Source of the DNA: Dimorphilus gyrociliatus
Taxonomy: Eukaryota; Annelida; Polychaeta; Dinophilidae
DNA: 64,000 nucleotides
Assembly: GCA_904063045.1 (NCBI GenBank)
Contig: CAJFCJ010000029.1
Location: 496,001-560,000, forward strand
Direction of reading: 5' to 3'
The translations under genes were made by a program, and so were the position numbers. Below are positions 36,034 to 45,270 of the stretch, one piece after another (the stretch's first letter is position 1; the number at the start of each line of letters is the position of its first letter). A model generated the notes under the pieces. That model was given only the letters and a program-made list of their open reading frames with translations. It had not been told where the DNA came from and made no database searches.

Positions 36034-37508
36034 CCCATTTTCTTCTATTCTTCTATCTCTCTATCACCATTGTGTAAAGTTTTTTCATATTTTTTTCTTC
36101 CCCTTTTAATTCTCTCTTAGTCTTTCTCTCTTCCATCAAAATTAAGATAATATCCTACATTAATCACTTTTCACTGAGTGTGGACAATAGACTAATGAAT
36201 GAATATTTTCATCTCTTCCTGACATTTCTAAGAGTAGATTTACATAATGTTTAGATTTTATCCTATGGCCGGAAAGTAAAAACATATAAAATATTCTACT
36301 CGTGTTTATATTAAGTCTACATATGCTTCCATCTATTGGAGAAAAATGGAAAGTTCAATCATAGGGGTGACGTTTCGGCACAATCAATGATGTTCGATAA
36401 AATTATATATACACTAACGAGTACGAATAAATAATAATCAATGTATGTTGCACATGTCGAAGTGTTTTCCCCTTTTTTTTTGAAAAAAAGACAGAATGGC
36501 GCCAATAGGCGAATGATTAATATACAACAACAATAAATTCAGTCAACCCCCGAAGTAGCTGAATAATTAATTAACCGTAGAAACAAGAAGGAAATATATC
36601 TTAATTGTCATATTTTCTCTCCAGAAAGCTTCCTTCTTGTTCTAACAAAGAATAGAAGACGGTATTTTTTATGTTGTTCTATAAATTATCGTCTTATTTT
36701 TTTTAATATTATTATATACGTCTAGAGTTTAGCATAACTGATGAAAAGGGTAGTGAGAATTTTTCTTTTGGTGTGCAGGCTTTTTCCTCCTACTTTTGTA
36801 TAATAGGATAACTATGAAAATGAGTTTGCAGCTGCTCTGCTATCTTCCAACCATCGTTTCATATTTTTCCAATGAAGATATAGGTTAACCTCATCAGACT
36901 AGGGTATAATTGTTTATTGATTAATTGACACACACAAAAAATGATGCTCCTAGTCTATATGGCTGTTTTACAATAGGAAATTCAAATGAAAAACAGTACT
37001 AAGAGGTTATTGATAGACGTTTTTTATCTCACTATATTTCGGTTATTTTCGCAAACATTACCGATCGTGACAGACGAAACTGCATAACGGACGCCGGTCG
37101 GCCGCAGCGTTACTCACTAGAGACGTCGTATAGGGCAGAGAAATCAATAGTTTTTATTCCGATAGCGCATGCGCCATAGTTTGCTGTATGTATTATATAG
37201 GCATTCGTTTTTATTTTAAAATGCTAGTCTATTTATTTTTCTTTTCAGATACTAAGACTGACATGCAAATGAACTGGTACTTTTTCAAATAAATGTGAAT
37301 TTTCTCTGAAGAATTGTGTCGAATTAAACCCGAAAATAACAACGTTTTTACCATGTGGACAAAATTAGCTCTTATCCATAAACATATCCAATTAACATTA
37401 AAAACAAGTAAATTAATTTGATCTCTTTTCACTTACAATCGATTTCTTACTACTCTTCTTCTGTTCATATTCACTATTTTTCGAATTATCCTCTTTCTCT
37501 TCCATCAT
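7843..37508 (-). CDS. ANK: Giant ankyrin (24 ANK repeats, ZU5-ZU5-UPA, death domain, giant tail), main exon chain
   Basis: Scaffold linking membrane proteins to spectrin. Main coding exons, right to left: 37508-37437, 34297-34196, 34035-33937, 33777-33580, 33496-33317, 33242-33213, 33148-33050, 32964-32662, 32563-32465, 32390-32292, 32226-31132, 31071-30900, 30639-30502, 30058-29988, 29326-29184, 28847-28623, 28564-28410, 28335-27922, 26870-26001, 25933-25805, 25739-25657, (25291-25271), 24612-24393, 24255-24100, 24008-23853, 23651-23526, 23304-23221, 23029-21962, 21714-21673, 21554-21504, 21222-21121, 20344-20297, 19935-15079, 14728-14195, 13552-8464, 8153-8076, 8014-7843. The sum is 17580 nt, or 5859 residues. 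Repeats cover about residues 25-830, ZU5-1 970-1090, ZU5-2 1093-1231, UPA to about 1430, death domain about 1440-1545, tail the rest. The N-terminus [10 protein letters not shown] runs into [15 protein letters not shown], nearly identical to vertebrate ANK2. The 13552-8464 to 8153-8076 junction is uncertain by a few codons: an acceptor after CTAG or after CTCAG both fit a donor. Confidence 0.93.
8464..13552 (-). CDS. Ankyrin giant exon 2 (5089 nt, disordered acidic tail)
   Basis: One open exon of about 1,696 residues, entered in phase 1 and left in phase 2 at donor GTAGGT. It is rich in Ser, Glu, Asp and Thr and has no membrane segment or folded domain I recognise. Four copies of an [11 protein letters not shown]-type motif lie at 10251-10620. 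Further down, many short (K/E)DSL(N/T/G) units follow at about 9470-9720. Giant ankyrin tail exons are known from vertebrate ankyrin-B and -G and from fly Ank2, where they serve axons. An axonal role here is inference. The plus-strand open frames inside this exon are shadows of its biased codons. Confidence 0.9.
14195..14728 (-). CDS. Ankyrin tail exon between the two giant exons
   Basis: A 534-nt phase 1-1 exon of 178 codons with acceptor TATTCAG and donor GTAAGAG. Its start is charged and probably helical ([13 protein letters not shown], then [14 protein letters not shown]). It also has two related (G/E)(T/R)(T)LERS segments, GTLERSS and RTLERSRS, and a basic stretch SRKSKPKMK near the end. 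Because both ends are phase 1 it can be included or skipped without breaking frame between the giant exons. No known domain is recognised. Confidence 0.88.
15079..19935 (-). CDS. Ankyrin giant exon 1 (4857 nt, disordered acidic tail)
   Basis: A phase 1-1 open exon of 1,619 codons; acceptor CTTTCTCAG, donor GTACTG. The protein is dominated by Glu, Ser, Thr, Val and Asp with no predicted fold. Short units such as (L)KEEIS and SSxE recur, and there is a clear internal duplication at about 17535-17800. Near 16150-16700 it carries the basic, Val-rich pattern that recurs in ankyrin tails (DGTKIQKKI, then SGQTIVRKV), shared with the exon at 21962-23029 and with the last exon. The upstream Met at 19972 lies in the intron. 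Confidence 0.9.
20297..25739 (-). CDS. Ankyrin small tail exons, mostly phase 1-1 cassettes
   Basis: Ten exons whose boundaries are all phase 1 at both ends: 20344-20297 (48 nt), 21222-21121 (102), 21554-21504 (51), 21714-21673 (42), 23029-21962 (1068), 23304-23221 (84), 23651-23526 (126), 24008-23853 (156), 24255-24100 (156). To their right, 24612-24393 (220) goes phase 0 to 1 and 25739-25657 (83) goes 1 to 0. All carry canonical GT/AG ends. The 1068-nt exon contains DGT-type basic repeats ([30 protein letters not shown]). Such symmetric exons are the classic substrate of alternative splicing, so shorter isoforms are likely; which are used cannot be read from DNA. Confidence 0.82.
20843..20890 (-). 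CDS. Candidate extra ankyrin cassette exon (48 nt, phase 1-1)
   Basis: Acceptor GTTTGCAG before ATGATTTTCC, and two overlapping donors in GTACGTACG. The 48-nt version is open in ankyrin frame (core [14 protein letters not shown]), enters and leaves in phase 1, and matches its neighbours in size. The polypyrimidine tract is weak, so this is only a candidate. Confidence 0.3.
25271..25291 (-). CDS. Candidate 21-nt ankyrin microexon
   Basis: Acceptor TGTATAG and donor GTGAGC enclose 21 nt encoding NQQELSK. It is phase 0 at both ends, exactly the phase of the flanking junction between 25739-25657 and 24612-24393. It sits in a long intron between those exons, directly after the death-domain region. 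Microexons of this kind are typical of neuronal isoforms; that use is inference. Confidence 0.5.
26001..26870 (-). CDS. Ankyrin UPA and death-domain exon
   Basis: An 870-nt phase 1-1 exon. It begins [13 protein letters not shown], the conserved ankyrin sequence that follows ZU5-2, continues through the UPA domain (SARFWLIDC, then [17 protein letters not shown]), and ends in most of the death domain ([12 protein letters not shown], then [14 protein letters not shown]). The fold is finished by the next exon, 25933-25805 ([10 protein letters not shown]). The open frame extends upstream of the first ATG because the coding exon starts at the splice acceptor (CAACAG), not at a start codon. Confidence 0.95.
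27793..27833 (-). CDS. Candidate alternative last exon after ZU5-2
   Basis: In the 1.05-kb intron after the ZU5-2 exon, acceptor TTCCCGCAG is followed by 2 nt plus 12 codons and TAA in the frame (phase 1) left by donor 27921. The peptide would read [12 protein letters not shown] after the junction residue. Use would give an ankyrin with repeats and ZU5 domains but no UPA, death domain or tail. The segment is less AT-rich than the intron around it. Support is splice signal and frame only. Confidence 0.25.
27922..29326 (-). CDS. Ankyrin ZU5-1 and ZU5-2 exons
   Basis: Four exons: 29326-29184, 28847-28623, 28564-28410 and 28335-27922. The first is a linker ([10 protein letters not shown] to DKHPNIAG). 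The second and third encode ZU5-1 ([53 protein letters not shown]). The fourth encodes ZU5-2 ([66 protein letters not shown]). In the ankyrin family the first ZU5 binds beta-spectrin. The second exon starts at acceptor TTTTTAATAG (boundary 28847), which is the choice that keeps frame with the linker exon. Confidence 0.95.
29444..29713 (-). CDS. Candidate alternative first exon giving a membrane-anchored, repeat-less ankyrin
   Basis: An open segment starts at ATG 29713 and runs 90 codons to donor GTAATAC at 29443. It ends in phase 0, which is the phase in which the ZU5 linker exon 29326-29184 begins. Residues 1-24 are strongly hydrophobic ([18 protein letters not shown]), followed by a Lys/Arg- and Cys-rich stretch ([16 protein letters not shown]). 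This gives either a signal anchor or a cleaved signal peptide. Joined to 29326, it would produce an ankyrin with ZU5, UPA, death domain and tail but no repeats. The intron holding it (661 nt) is far longer than most introns in the repeat region. Alternative: a tiny nested secreted-peptide gene using the frame as far as its stop at 29414. Confidence 0.5.
29988..30639 (-). CDS. Ankyrin linker exons between repeats and ZU5
   Basis: Exons 30639-30502 (138 nt, phase 1-1, [10 protein letters not shown] to SSIIWGE) and 30058-29988 (71 nt, [14 protein letters not shown] to ISPTK). They join 31071-30900 to 29326-29184 in frame. The first is long for this region, has no Met-started frame, and was found by its splice sites. 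Composition is flexible and acidic, as in other ankyrins. Confidence 0.85.
30900..34297 (-). CDS. Ankyrin membrane-binding domain, 24 ANK repeats
   Basis: Eleven exons, most of them exact multiples of one 33-residue repeat in phase 0: 34297-34196 (repeat 1), 34035-33937 (2), 33777-33580 (3-4), 33496-33317 (5-6), 33242-33213 (microexon), 33148-33050 (7), 32964-32662 (8-10), 32563-32465 (11), 32390-32292 (12), 32226-31132 (13-23), 31071-30900 (24 plus linker). The consensus TPLHxAA is clear throughout. The single 1095-nt exon carrying 11 repeats contrasts with the one-repeat exons to its right and suggests intron loss there. The repeat stack binds membrane channels and adhesion molecules. Confidence 0.96.
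34777..34815 (-). CDS. Candidate short alternative first coding exon of ankyrin
   Basis: ATG at 34815 opens 13 codons ([13 protein letters not shown]) ending at donor GTATGT in phase 0, which fits the repeat-1 exon at 34297. On the minus strand a TATAAATAG at 34854-34846 lies about 35 nt upstream of the ATG. An acceptor-like TTTTACAG is also present, so a spliced 5' UTR exon is possible instead of a local start site. Confidence 0.35.
35780..36030. repeat. AT microsatellites in the first ankyrin intron
   Basis: (AT)n at about 35780-35805 and 35977-36030, separated by a short G+C-richer island (35880-35960). Similar alternating AT tracts occur at 29886-29906, 38276-38306, 39903-39935 and 39950-39971. 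They can extrude as cruciforms; no gene content. Confidence 0.9.
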
Positions 37509-38272
37509 CACATGCTATAGTCATTGCCTGCGAACTGAAACTATTATGCTAAAACGATAAAAGCGCCACCTCGTTGTAGACGTCGGATGCGGCGTTCCAT
37601 CGATTAGTACTCTTATTTTATTATTTTATTACAGTATAATTTCACATGACTCGTCAATAAGGAGTTCCGATGGTTGATTAAAGAGGTAAAATATTTATTT
37701 TAAGAGCAATATTAAGTCAAATCAAATTTTTATAGCAACCAGCAGTCTAGAAATAACTTGAAAGCAGACAGCAAAAGAGATATTTATTTATACGTATGTA
37801 AGCAGACAGAGGGAAAAGTCATAAAAAAAATTGTGGGAGAGAGACAGAGAGACGTCGACGAAGGCGTCAGGCAAGTCTATAAAATTTTACAAAAAGAACG
37901 TCATTCGACTTTCTATTGGGTTTCGTCAGAAGCAGCGTACGTCGACTAAGTGCAAACAATCGCACCTAATCCATCTATCTATCTTTCTTTCATTATTTTT
38001 ATAACCCTATATTAGATGGAACAAGAGCATTTAAAAAAAAAAGAAACGTGAATAAATGAACGAATAGTTAGTTACCAAGATAAAAAATTACTGTTCATTT
38101 AATTCCTTCTTTTAGTAATTTCTCAAGATTTGAATAAAATATAGGCTAGAGATTCCTCTACTTGAGGGTTTAGATTCTTGTATATAAATATATATAGTAA
38201 CACATGTTACACTTTTACCATTTAAATTTCTATTAGAGTATTCATTAAATATACTATCCATACATATATACT

Positions 38273-38310
<38 letters not shown>

Positions 38311-38662
38311 TATATATACATACGTACACACGCAAACATGCAATACACACATATATATGCTTTTATATACTGTATAACTTAACTTTAAATCGTATAAAAT
38401 ACCTTTTACTCTTTGTTAATAATGTTAGTTTAAAGTTTACTTGTTCTATATCTGTTCACAGATATATATATTATGCATATAAAGTATATGTGATATATAT
38501 TGTTTCATTTGTTTCGAATTCATAGTTGTCTTCTATTCATTTATTATTCAACTCTAATTTATTTCATACGCTTTAAACTCTTCTTCTATTTTAAAATAAA
38601 CATTTATTAATATGTTTATATACATTAACGATATATATTTATATACTTTAATGTATATTACT

Positions 38663-38728
38663 TAACCGATAGATGGCGTAATTTCTTTTAATTGTAATTT
38701 ATAACGTTTGCTATTGCCATCTATCGGT
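38663..38728. repeat. Inverted repeat with ACCGATAGATGGC arms
   Basis: ACCGATAGATGGC and its reverse complement GCCATCTATCGGT are separated by about 37 nt of AT-rich sequence. Weak outer similarity continues on both sides (TAATGTA-like). It could be a small terminal-inverted-repeat element or a paired binding site; see the CGCCATCTA finding. Confidence 0.5.
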
Positions 38729-39381
38729 AAAAAGGTACATCTGCGATAAGTAATGTAGATAGATAAAATTAATATTCAAGTACTGACTTCATTAGGTTAA
38801 CGGAAGAAAAATTTATTACGCTTTTTAGACTATTAGTTTCATAAAAGCTATTTTTTTATCAGATTTTCCAGAATCCACAAGTGATATCAACATTGTACTG
38901 CAAGAGTAGACATATTCAATATTGACGGTATACGCTATCCCGTTTATATTCATATATATATAATTATATGTAAAAAATGTATATCTAGAAATAGAATGCC
39001 TATCTCCATCTTTTCCTTTAGTTCCTTCTTTCCTAGATAGATTTCATAACTATCTCCTTTCATACCTGAAGAGATTACACATCTCATTGAAATCGATTAC
39101 AGAAATTTTTTGCTACATAGATAGCTCTTTTAAGAGTAAAAACTGTTATATAATCAAAGAATGGTTTGGCATTAGCAAAAAAAAAATGCTTTAAACTTTA
39201 CCTAGTAGATAACCATACCCTAGGCGGAGGAGATAAACCGTACAGTATGATTATAGGCCTAGAAAATACTGCGATATCCCATCAAAAATTATTCGATACA
39301 ATTGAATAGGAATAAAAGTATGCTCAATTACAGAAATTGATAAAAATTGATATAAACTATTATGTAGAAATCTATTTTTAC

Positions 39382-39510
39382 CTCCTCAATGCACTCTGAA
39401 AAGTCTTCGTGACGAGCTAAAGGTGATTTTCTCAAAAGTTTCTTCTCAGCTGGAGGAGATACTCCTTTTACTGATATATTCCCTTTTCTTTGACAACTAA
39501 AACACAACAT
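39382..39510 (-). CDS. Candidate upstream alternative first exon of ankyrin
   Basis: ATG at 39510 opens 43 codons ending at donor GTAAAAATAG (39381) in phase 0, compatible with the repeat-1 exon at 34297. The peptide starts MLCFSCQRKG and ends DFSECIEE. Two Cys next to basic residues near the N-terminus resemble a palmitoylation site, which is inference. The codons contain several CpG and look coding, unlike the AT-rich surroundings. It could instead be an exon of an unrecognised gene, but nothing else on this strand between 37509 and 45270 looks like its partner. Confidence 0.42.
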
Positions 39511-39896
39511 AGCGCAATCGGTTAATCCACTTTCAAAAATCTTTTCTCAAACTAATGTTTTCCGGGAGTGTACAGGAAAGTGAAAGTGCCCGTAAAAACT
39601 GCAACGTATGCCGTATACTTATCCTTAGGCCTATTTTACTCCTGTAGAGTATTTACTGCATAGTCTAACGGTAAAATATTTAACCAGGAGGTAAATTTCT
39701 AGAATTCTTAATAATTTTTTTAAAGCTTCTACTGTAAAGCCATATATGATAAGATTGTTAAAACGTTTAAGGTTTTTCCCCCTACTTTAATAGCCTGTTG
39801 ATCACTGGAGAGCATATATATACTAATATATCCTAATATATTTCGTATAAATATTAAGTTCTCTTAAAATAGGTTTGCAATCAATACAACACATCG

Positions 39897-39937
<41 letters not shown>

Positions 39938-40188
39938 CGTATATACTCTATATATATATATATATATATATACAGATAGAAGGATAGATATGTCTAATGC
40001 ACACCTTACATTTTATTAAGCATCGCTTCAATTCTTTGTTATGGATTGTGCACTAGTTTACAATTTATTTTGTTAAAAGAAAGATTTTATTAAAGGTGTG
40101 ATTTGTATATAGTTAATTTTCACGAGATCATGAAACAAGTAAACACCTGAAGCCTATTATTATGGCAAGTGAACTGGAAATATACAAC

Positions 40189-40196
40189 TGACGTCA
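40189..40196 (+). promoter_or_regulatory. CRE palindrome upstream of the GPCR
   Basis: A perfect TGACGTCA, the CREB/ATF consensus, starting 86 nt before the GPCR start codon. Other perfect copies in the window are at 50912-50919, 56106-56113 and 56139-56146. Confidence 0.4.
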
Positions 40197-40274
40197 TAAG
40201 TTGGTCGTCAGATATTTTGCTGCCACCTCATGGGCTAGCACAAGCATTATTGTCGATGTAAAAGTCTAGTAAAG

Positions 40275-41402
40275 ATGGTTTATGGCAGAGTTAACAATTC
40301 ATTAAATGATACATCTTATGATGTTAATATTTATAATGAAATAGCTTATGGAATAATTAAATATTTTTTCCCATTTTCTCTCCTTATTGGAACTTTTGCC
40401 AATTGTTTTATCGTTTATATAATGAGAAAGAAGTCGGTGAAGTCATCAGTAAGTGTTTCCATTATTCTTTGTCTTCTGGCAGTCTCTGACACAACTGTTT
40501 TATGGACGTCTGAGTTCCGAAATTGGTCGAGAGTAGCGTTCAATTACGATTTCATCATACAATCGGATATTTCCTGCAAATTTACAAAATATCTGTTCTA
40601 CTCGAGTAGTCACTTTTCCAATTGGCTCGTAGCGTCATTTAGTATAGAAAGAATGCTTGTGGTATGGACGCCACTAAATGCTTCCAGATTTTGTAGATCA
40701 AATAGATTAGCCACTTACTTAGGACTTTTAATTACATGCATTTTTGGATCAAACATCTCCTGGGCTGTTTATAGTCGTATAAAATTAATTAATGGTTTAG
40801 GAAAGGAGTGTGCAACAGAAATCCCTTCTTCAAACTTTATATCATATATTCCCTTAATAAATATGATCTTAACTGTTGTGATGCCGTTTGCTATTGTACT
40901 TATTGGGAACTCGCTGATAATCGTCGGACTAATTCGGGGATCCAACAGAATAGAGGATGGCGATTCTGTCGCTGCAAGAAATCAGAGAAGAATAACAATT
41001 GGATTAGTTGTTACTGCTGCTTCGTGGCTCCTACTAACATTTCCTCAGGCTATAATGGAATATCTTAGACCCCTGATACAAGGCCGTGCTTATTTCTTGT
41101 CCCAAACAGTCGGATTTTCTTTATTATATCTAAATCATAGCATCAACTTTTTTATCTATGTTTTAAGTGCAAAAACTGTAAGAAGAGAATTACAGAAAAG
41201 CGTGTTGTGTCGGTTGTGTAATCAAAACATAGGAAGGGAAGAACGCTTGCTTAGAGTTCCCGTAATTCGAAGACGCGCTGATGTCCGGAAAATAAGAAAC
41301 CAAGCTGCCTACCCCATGATTCTAACTCAAATGACTGGAATGAGCAAAAGTAACAAGAAAATTTCTTCAAGGTTAACACGAACAATAGATCAAATATGCT
41401 AA
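40275..41402 (+). CDS. Rhodopsin-class (class A) GPCR, intronless, peptide-receptor-like
   Basis: A 375-residue plasma-membrane receptor in one exon. N-glycosylation sites at Asn7 and Asn11 precede seven hydrophobic segments. TM1 contains GTFANCF (Asn43), TM2 LCLLAVSD (Asp72). TM3 starts after Cys101 and ends in ERM (125-127), replacing the DRY motif. Cys179 in the second outer loop can pair with Cys101. TM6 has WLLLTFP, and TM7 has NHSINFFIY in place of NPxxY. The tail is basic (RRRADVRKIRNQ) with a Cys pair after TM7. The pattern resembles invertebrate neuropeptide receptors (FMRFamide-receptor-like), but I cannot name a ligand. It lies alone between ankyrin and the 45271-46925 gene, on the opposite strand to both. 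A CRE lies just upstream and AATAAA at 41513-41518 downstream. Confidence 0.9.
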   Translation: MVYGRVNNSLNDTSYDVNIYNEIAYGIIKYFFPFSLLIGTFANCFIVYIMRKKSVKSSVSVSIILCLLAVSDTTVLWTSEFRNWSRVAFNYDFIIQSDISCKFTKYLFYSSSHFSNWLVASFSIERMLVVWTPLNASRFCRSNRLATYLGLLITCIFGSNISWAVYSRIKLINGLGKECATEIPSSNFISYIPLINMILTVVMPFAIVLIGNSLIIVGLIRGSNRIEDGDSVAARNQRRITIGLVVTAASWLLLTFPQAIMEYLRPLIQGRAYFLSQTVGFSLLYLNHSINFFIYVLSAKTVRRELQKSVLCRLCNQNIGREERLLRVPVIRRRADVRKIRNQAAYPMILTQMTGMSKSNKKISSRLTRTIDQIC

Positions 41403-41512
41403 TAATTGTCTTTAAATTTACTTCTATCTCTGAAAAACTCGATCTGTTCACAAAAAATTAACTGTACTCTTTCATTAACCAATCAAGGTTGAAAATGCTT
41501 CATATTCAAATC

Positions 41513-41518
41513 AATAAA
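41513..41518 (+). terminator. Polyadenylation signal of the GPCR
   Basis: AATAAA 111 nt after the GPCR stop codon on the same strand. Confidence 0.6.
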
Positions 41519-41569
41519 TTATATTAAAGGAAGAAAGGAGAATCTTTAAATATTAGCTATCTCTTTACA

Positions 41570-41666
41570 CCTCCCCTATTCTCCCCCTCCCCTCTCCCTC
41601 CTTCCTCCTCCCCTCACTCCCCACCCACTCCCATCCCTCTCTCTCTCTCTCTCTCTCTCACTTTCT
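41570..41666. repeat. Long pyrimidine tract ending in (CT)n
   Basis: Almost pure C/T on the plus strand for about 97 nt, first C-rich (runs of CCCCTCCC type), then (CT)n at 41637-41658. Polypurine-polypyrimidine tracts can form triplex DNA. It follows the GPCR polyadenylation signal and may mark its end, which is inference. Confidence 0.85.
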
Positions 41667-44600
41667 CTGTTGCCTCTGAGTCTTCTGTCTTTCTTTAAAA
41701 AATAAATAGCCAAAAATCTCTTCTTAACTAAATAAATAGTACAATTTTTCTTTCACTTTTCCTAATAAGGCACGACTGTTAAAATACTCCATTTAGCTTG
41801 GAAGGAAATAAAACTAAAAAGAGAAAAATTAAGATGAAAATAGATTGCAAAGGTATCCAAGCCTTATCTACTCTTTTTGAAGGAGTTTTATATGTTATTT
41901 TGTGTTTGCCATTAGAGTAGAAAATATAGCAGTCATGAAAACATAAAAGTTAAACTAAATGATAATAGATAAAATATTAAAAAAGAAATGATACAAAGAA
42001 GAAAAGGCATAGAATGGCAAAATGAAGACAATAGAGAATTTCTGAAGAGATTTTAGACAGTTATAACGTACTCTAGCTTTCTTCCATTTTATTACAAAAA
42101 ATATATATACCTTGGTATTACTCGTCCCCATCGGCCATGAGAGTTCGTGATATTTTTATGCGTGGAAATTAGATCGTTATCGAAAATTAACGTTTGCAAA
42201 AATGTCTTTCAGAAAGTTTCTTTGTTGAGTTGCATTTATACAATAAGGAATTTTAATATTCATTATAAAAAGGAAGACTAGCCAAATTATAATAAGAGAA
42301 AAATAATTAAAATAGTAAGGCTTAACTCATTCTATAGAAAAAGAACATATTGTACCTTAAATATTTAATAGTAAGTTCTGTACACTTTAAAACATCAACA
42401 GTTTTGCATAAAATTAATAAATATAACATTTGATGATATTAGAAAAAATATGGCTTAATAGTGCAGTAGTAGAATGCTATTAAGTTGAAAACAATAGGAA
42501 AGAGACTACTTGTAGACAAATGGAGAAGGTAAGAATGATAGATATAAAGAGTACATAGAAGAAAATAGAGAAATAACTAAAAACAAATTGCATAATAATA
42601 CAAAATAAAGGTAAAAAAAAGAAGAGAAATTTTGTAGTTTTTCCTTTTATTATATAATTAGTTTAATAAGAAAGAAAAGTTTTTTTTTTAATTAGTTATC
42701 TAGAATATATTTTATAAATTGATTTCTTTTCAGATAAATAATCTCTTCCTCCTTCCTCTGGCATGGAAAGACAGTCTGAAATTCTATCAAGAACAGACTA
42801 TATTTATCTCTTTTTTCTGCTTTTTACTTATTGATTAGGATTTATTTGATTGATTTTGATACAAATGCTACAATGATTGTTATTTATTATGGTAATGAAA
42901 GAGTAAAATATAAAAAATTGAATATTCTATATGAAATATGAATGTTGAATATAAGATAATTAAATTTCAAAATATTATTAAAAGTATTCTAATAAAAGAT
43001 TAATAATATTTCTTTAAATATAACGTAAAAAATGACATTTCTCTGCAATTTATATTTGTTTACTTATTAATAATCTACTGTTGTTTCCTTTCTTATATTT
43101 AAGAAGGCAATATAACAAAAAAAACTTTAAGAAAAAGGAAAAAGATAGACTAACAGTAACATCATAAGGTTTTGGTGCAAAAGGTTTGATCATATAGGAA
43201 AAGAATATCAGAGGCGTAAGCAAAAAGAACGAAAAGGGATGATAATTTATGAGATAAAGTAGTAGCATTACTTGGAAGAAAAATTTATTCGGTCTTTTAT
43301 ATTTTAAGTAAAAATTTTTTTATATAGGAAAGGAGGTCATAGTCAGCGTTGCTCAGACAGCTCTGCAGACATATATATGTAGCTGTCTCTGATCTATAAG
43401 GTATATTTCAATATCATCAAAGTATGTAAAAAATATATAAATATCAATTAAAAGGTACGTAGTTCTTCTATTTCCACTATTTAAAACTAAAGTATTTACA
43501 GAATAACATTTCAATATGGAATCTTTCTAAATGATAACATGTGTAAAATTTTATTTTGACAAACAAGGGATTTCTTTAGCTAAAAGGTTTAGAAATGCTA
43601 TTCCTTCCTAAATTCTTCCTATTTTCATAGTCTTCCACTGAACTTGTAGATTTATATAAATCGTTATAAAGATACTCATTGTATTGTCAATCAATAACGT
43701 GCATATTCCCTTCTTTTTCTTTATAAGCTTTTCGTTACCTGTACCATTTTTTTCTGACATAGGAAAGTTCTGCTGAGAGTGCTTTGTCGCTTAAACTGAA
43801 GATAGGAATACGGAGAGAAAAAGTTGCTTATTTCTATAATTATTCCTTATTTAAGACAGTTTAATTGATAATTTAAAAAAATATAATTAGTAGGTAAAAT
43901 ATCGGACTAAACAACAAAACATTTAAAGCTAATTAAATTAGGTAATTTAAATAATAATGTCACTTTAGAAATGGAATTAGAAATAAGATCTATAATGAAG
44001 ATTTTGTAAACAGAGCAAAGCAGTGAATTTTGCGACTAAATCATAACTCTTTCACTTAAAGAGTAAGTTGTACTAAAGGAAATGAAAGAAAGGTTTAACC
44101 CTGCCTCTTTGCTCTTAAAGGCCTTTACAGGTTATAAAATGTACAAATATTCTCCACCCTATCTAGTTAAAGAGCTAAGCATTAAATTTATGTCATAAAA
44201 GTCACAGCTCTATATATGGTTTCCTGATTGAAATAAAGAAGATCCTATTGAAACCTCTTAAAACCTAAACGAATGGAGATTAAATTTAAAGCTGTTTAGA
44301 ATTTCTACTATTTTTTGCATGTTTTCTATCTTAATTTTTCTAATTGTTTTCGGTGTTTTCTTTCACATTATTAAATTATTAGTAAAGTATACAGGGAAAA
44401 AGCACTCATGAATATTTATAATGTAAAAGACTGATTAAAGTAAAGTAATTTGTTTGTTCTATATTTTTTCTTTTCATATTCTCTGTTATTTCATGTACAA
44501 GTAATACTCTCTTGTGACACAACTCTGTTAGTTTCTTTTCAAGATTGAGATAATTTTGTAATAGGATTGCTAATAATTCATATTACTTCTACATTCATTT

Positions 44601-45169
44601 ATATTTCTTTTATTTCCAGGCCATGTTCTTAGAAAAGTATTTTAAGATTGTTATTGCAGTATTAAATATTGCAAACACATATTAATAAACTCTTGTCGGC
44701 TGCTAGACATAAATTAAAAGAAAATATTTTTTGGCGAAGGGTTTGGATTAAAGATTACAAGAAAACAAAGTTTGTAATCATAGAATCTTACACAACAAAT
44801 TGACAAGCTACAAGCTTTCCTTTGTCTTTCATCACTGTACTCTCCTTAACCTTTTCAAGTTGTATCCCCTCACCTAGCTTATACGCTTTTTGTTGTTCAT
44901 AATCATTCACTTAAATGCATTGCAATCTTATTTTGTCCTCTCATAAGGCTTTCTTAGACAGTTCTCTTTCGTAACTAAATTATATCTTCAAAGATAACTT
45001 CTATCATATACAACGCCATCTAGTTTCTCCTATTTACAGCATGCTGAGTTAAAAATCTATACATAAAAGGCGATAATTCTACTTTATAGCTTAAAGTAAT
45101 TAGAAATTGATTATAGTTTTAATTAAAGTTTGTTGTTTAAGAATGAAGAAAAAACACGACGACAAGAGA
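41667..45169. other. Gene-free AT-rich stretch
   Basis: I see no open frame with splice or homology support. The frame at 43050-43268 is low-complexity. A CGCCATCTA motif occurs at 45014-45022. Confidence 0.6.
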
Positions 45170-45175
45170 TTTATT
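45170..45175 (-). terminator. Polyadenylation signal of the orphan membrane-protein gene
   Basis: AATAAA on the minus strand about 95 nt beyond the stop codon at 45271-45273. Confidence 0.6.
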
Positions 45176-45270
45176 AAAATTAACAGTCGATAACGCCATC
45201 TTGTATGCAAGAAGGGAGAAACAGAGAGAATTTAAAGAAAAATCAGACGGTATAAAAATTATTCTTAGTC

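Noticed and set aside
40808-41068. 86-codon plus-strand frame inside the GPCR
   Set aside because: Out-of-frame shadow of the seven-helix receptor.
43350-43395. Imperfect hairpin TCAGACAGCT with AGCTGTCTCTGA
   Set aside because: Stem interrupted and loop AT-rich; not convincing as a microRNA or terminator without expression or conservation.
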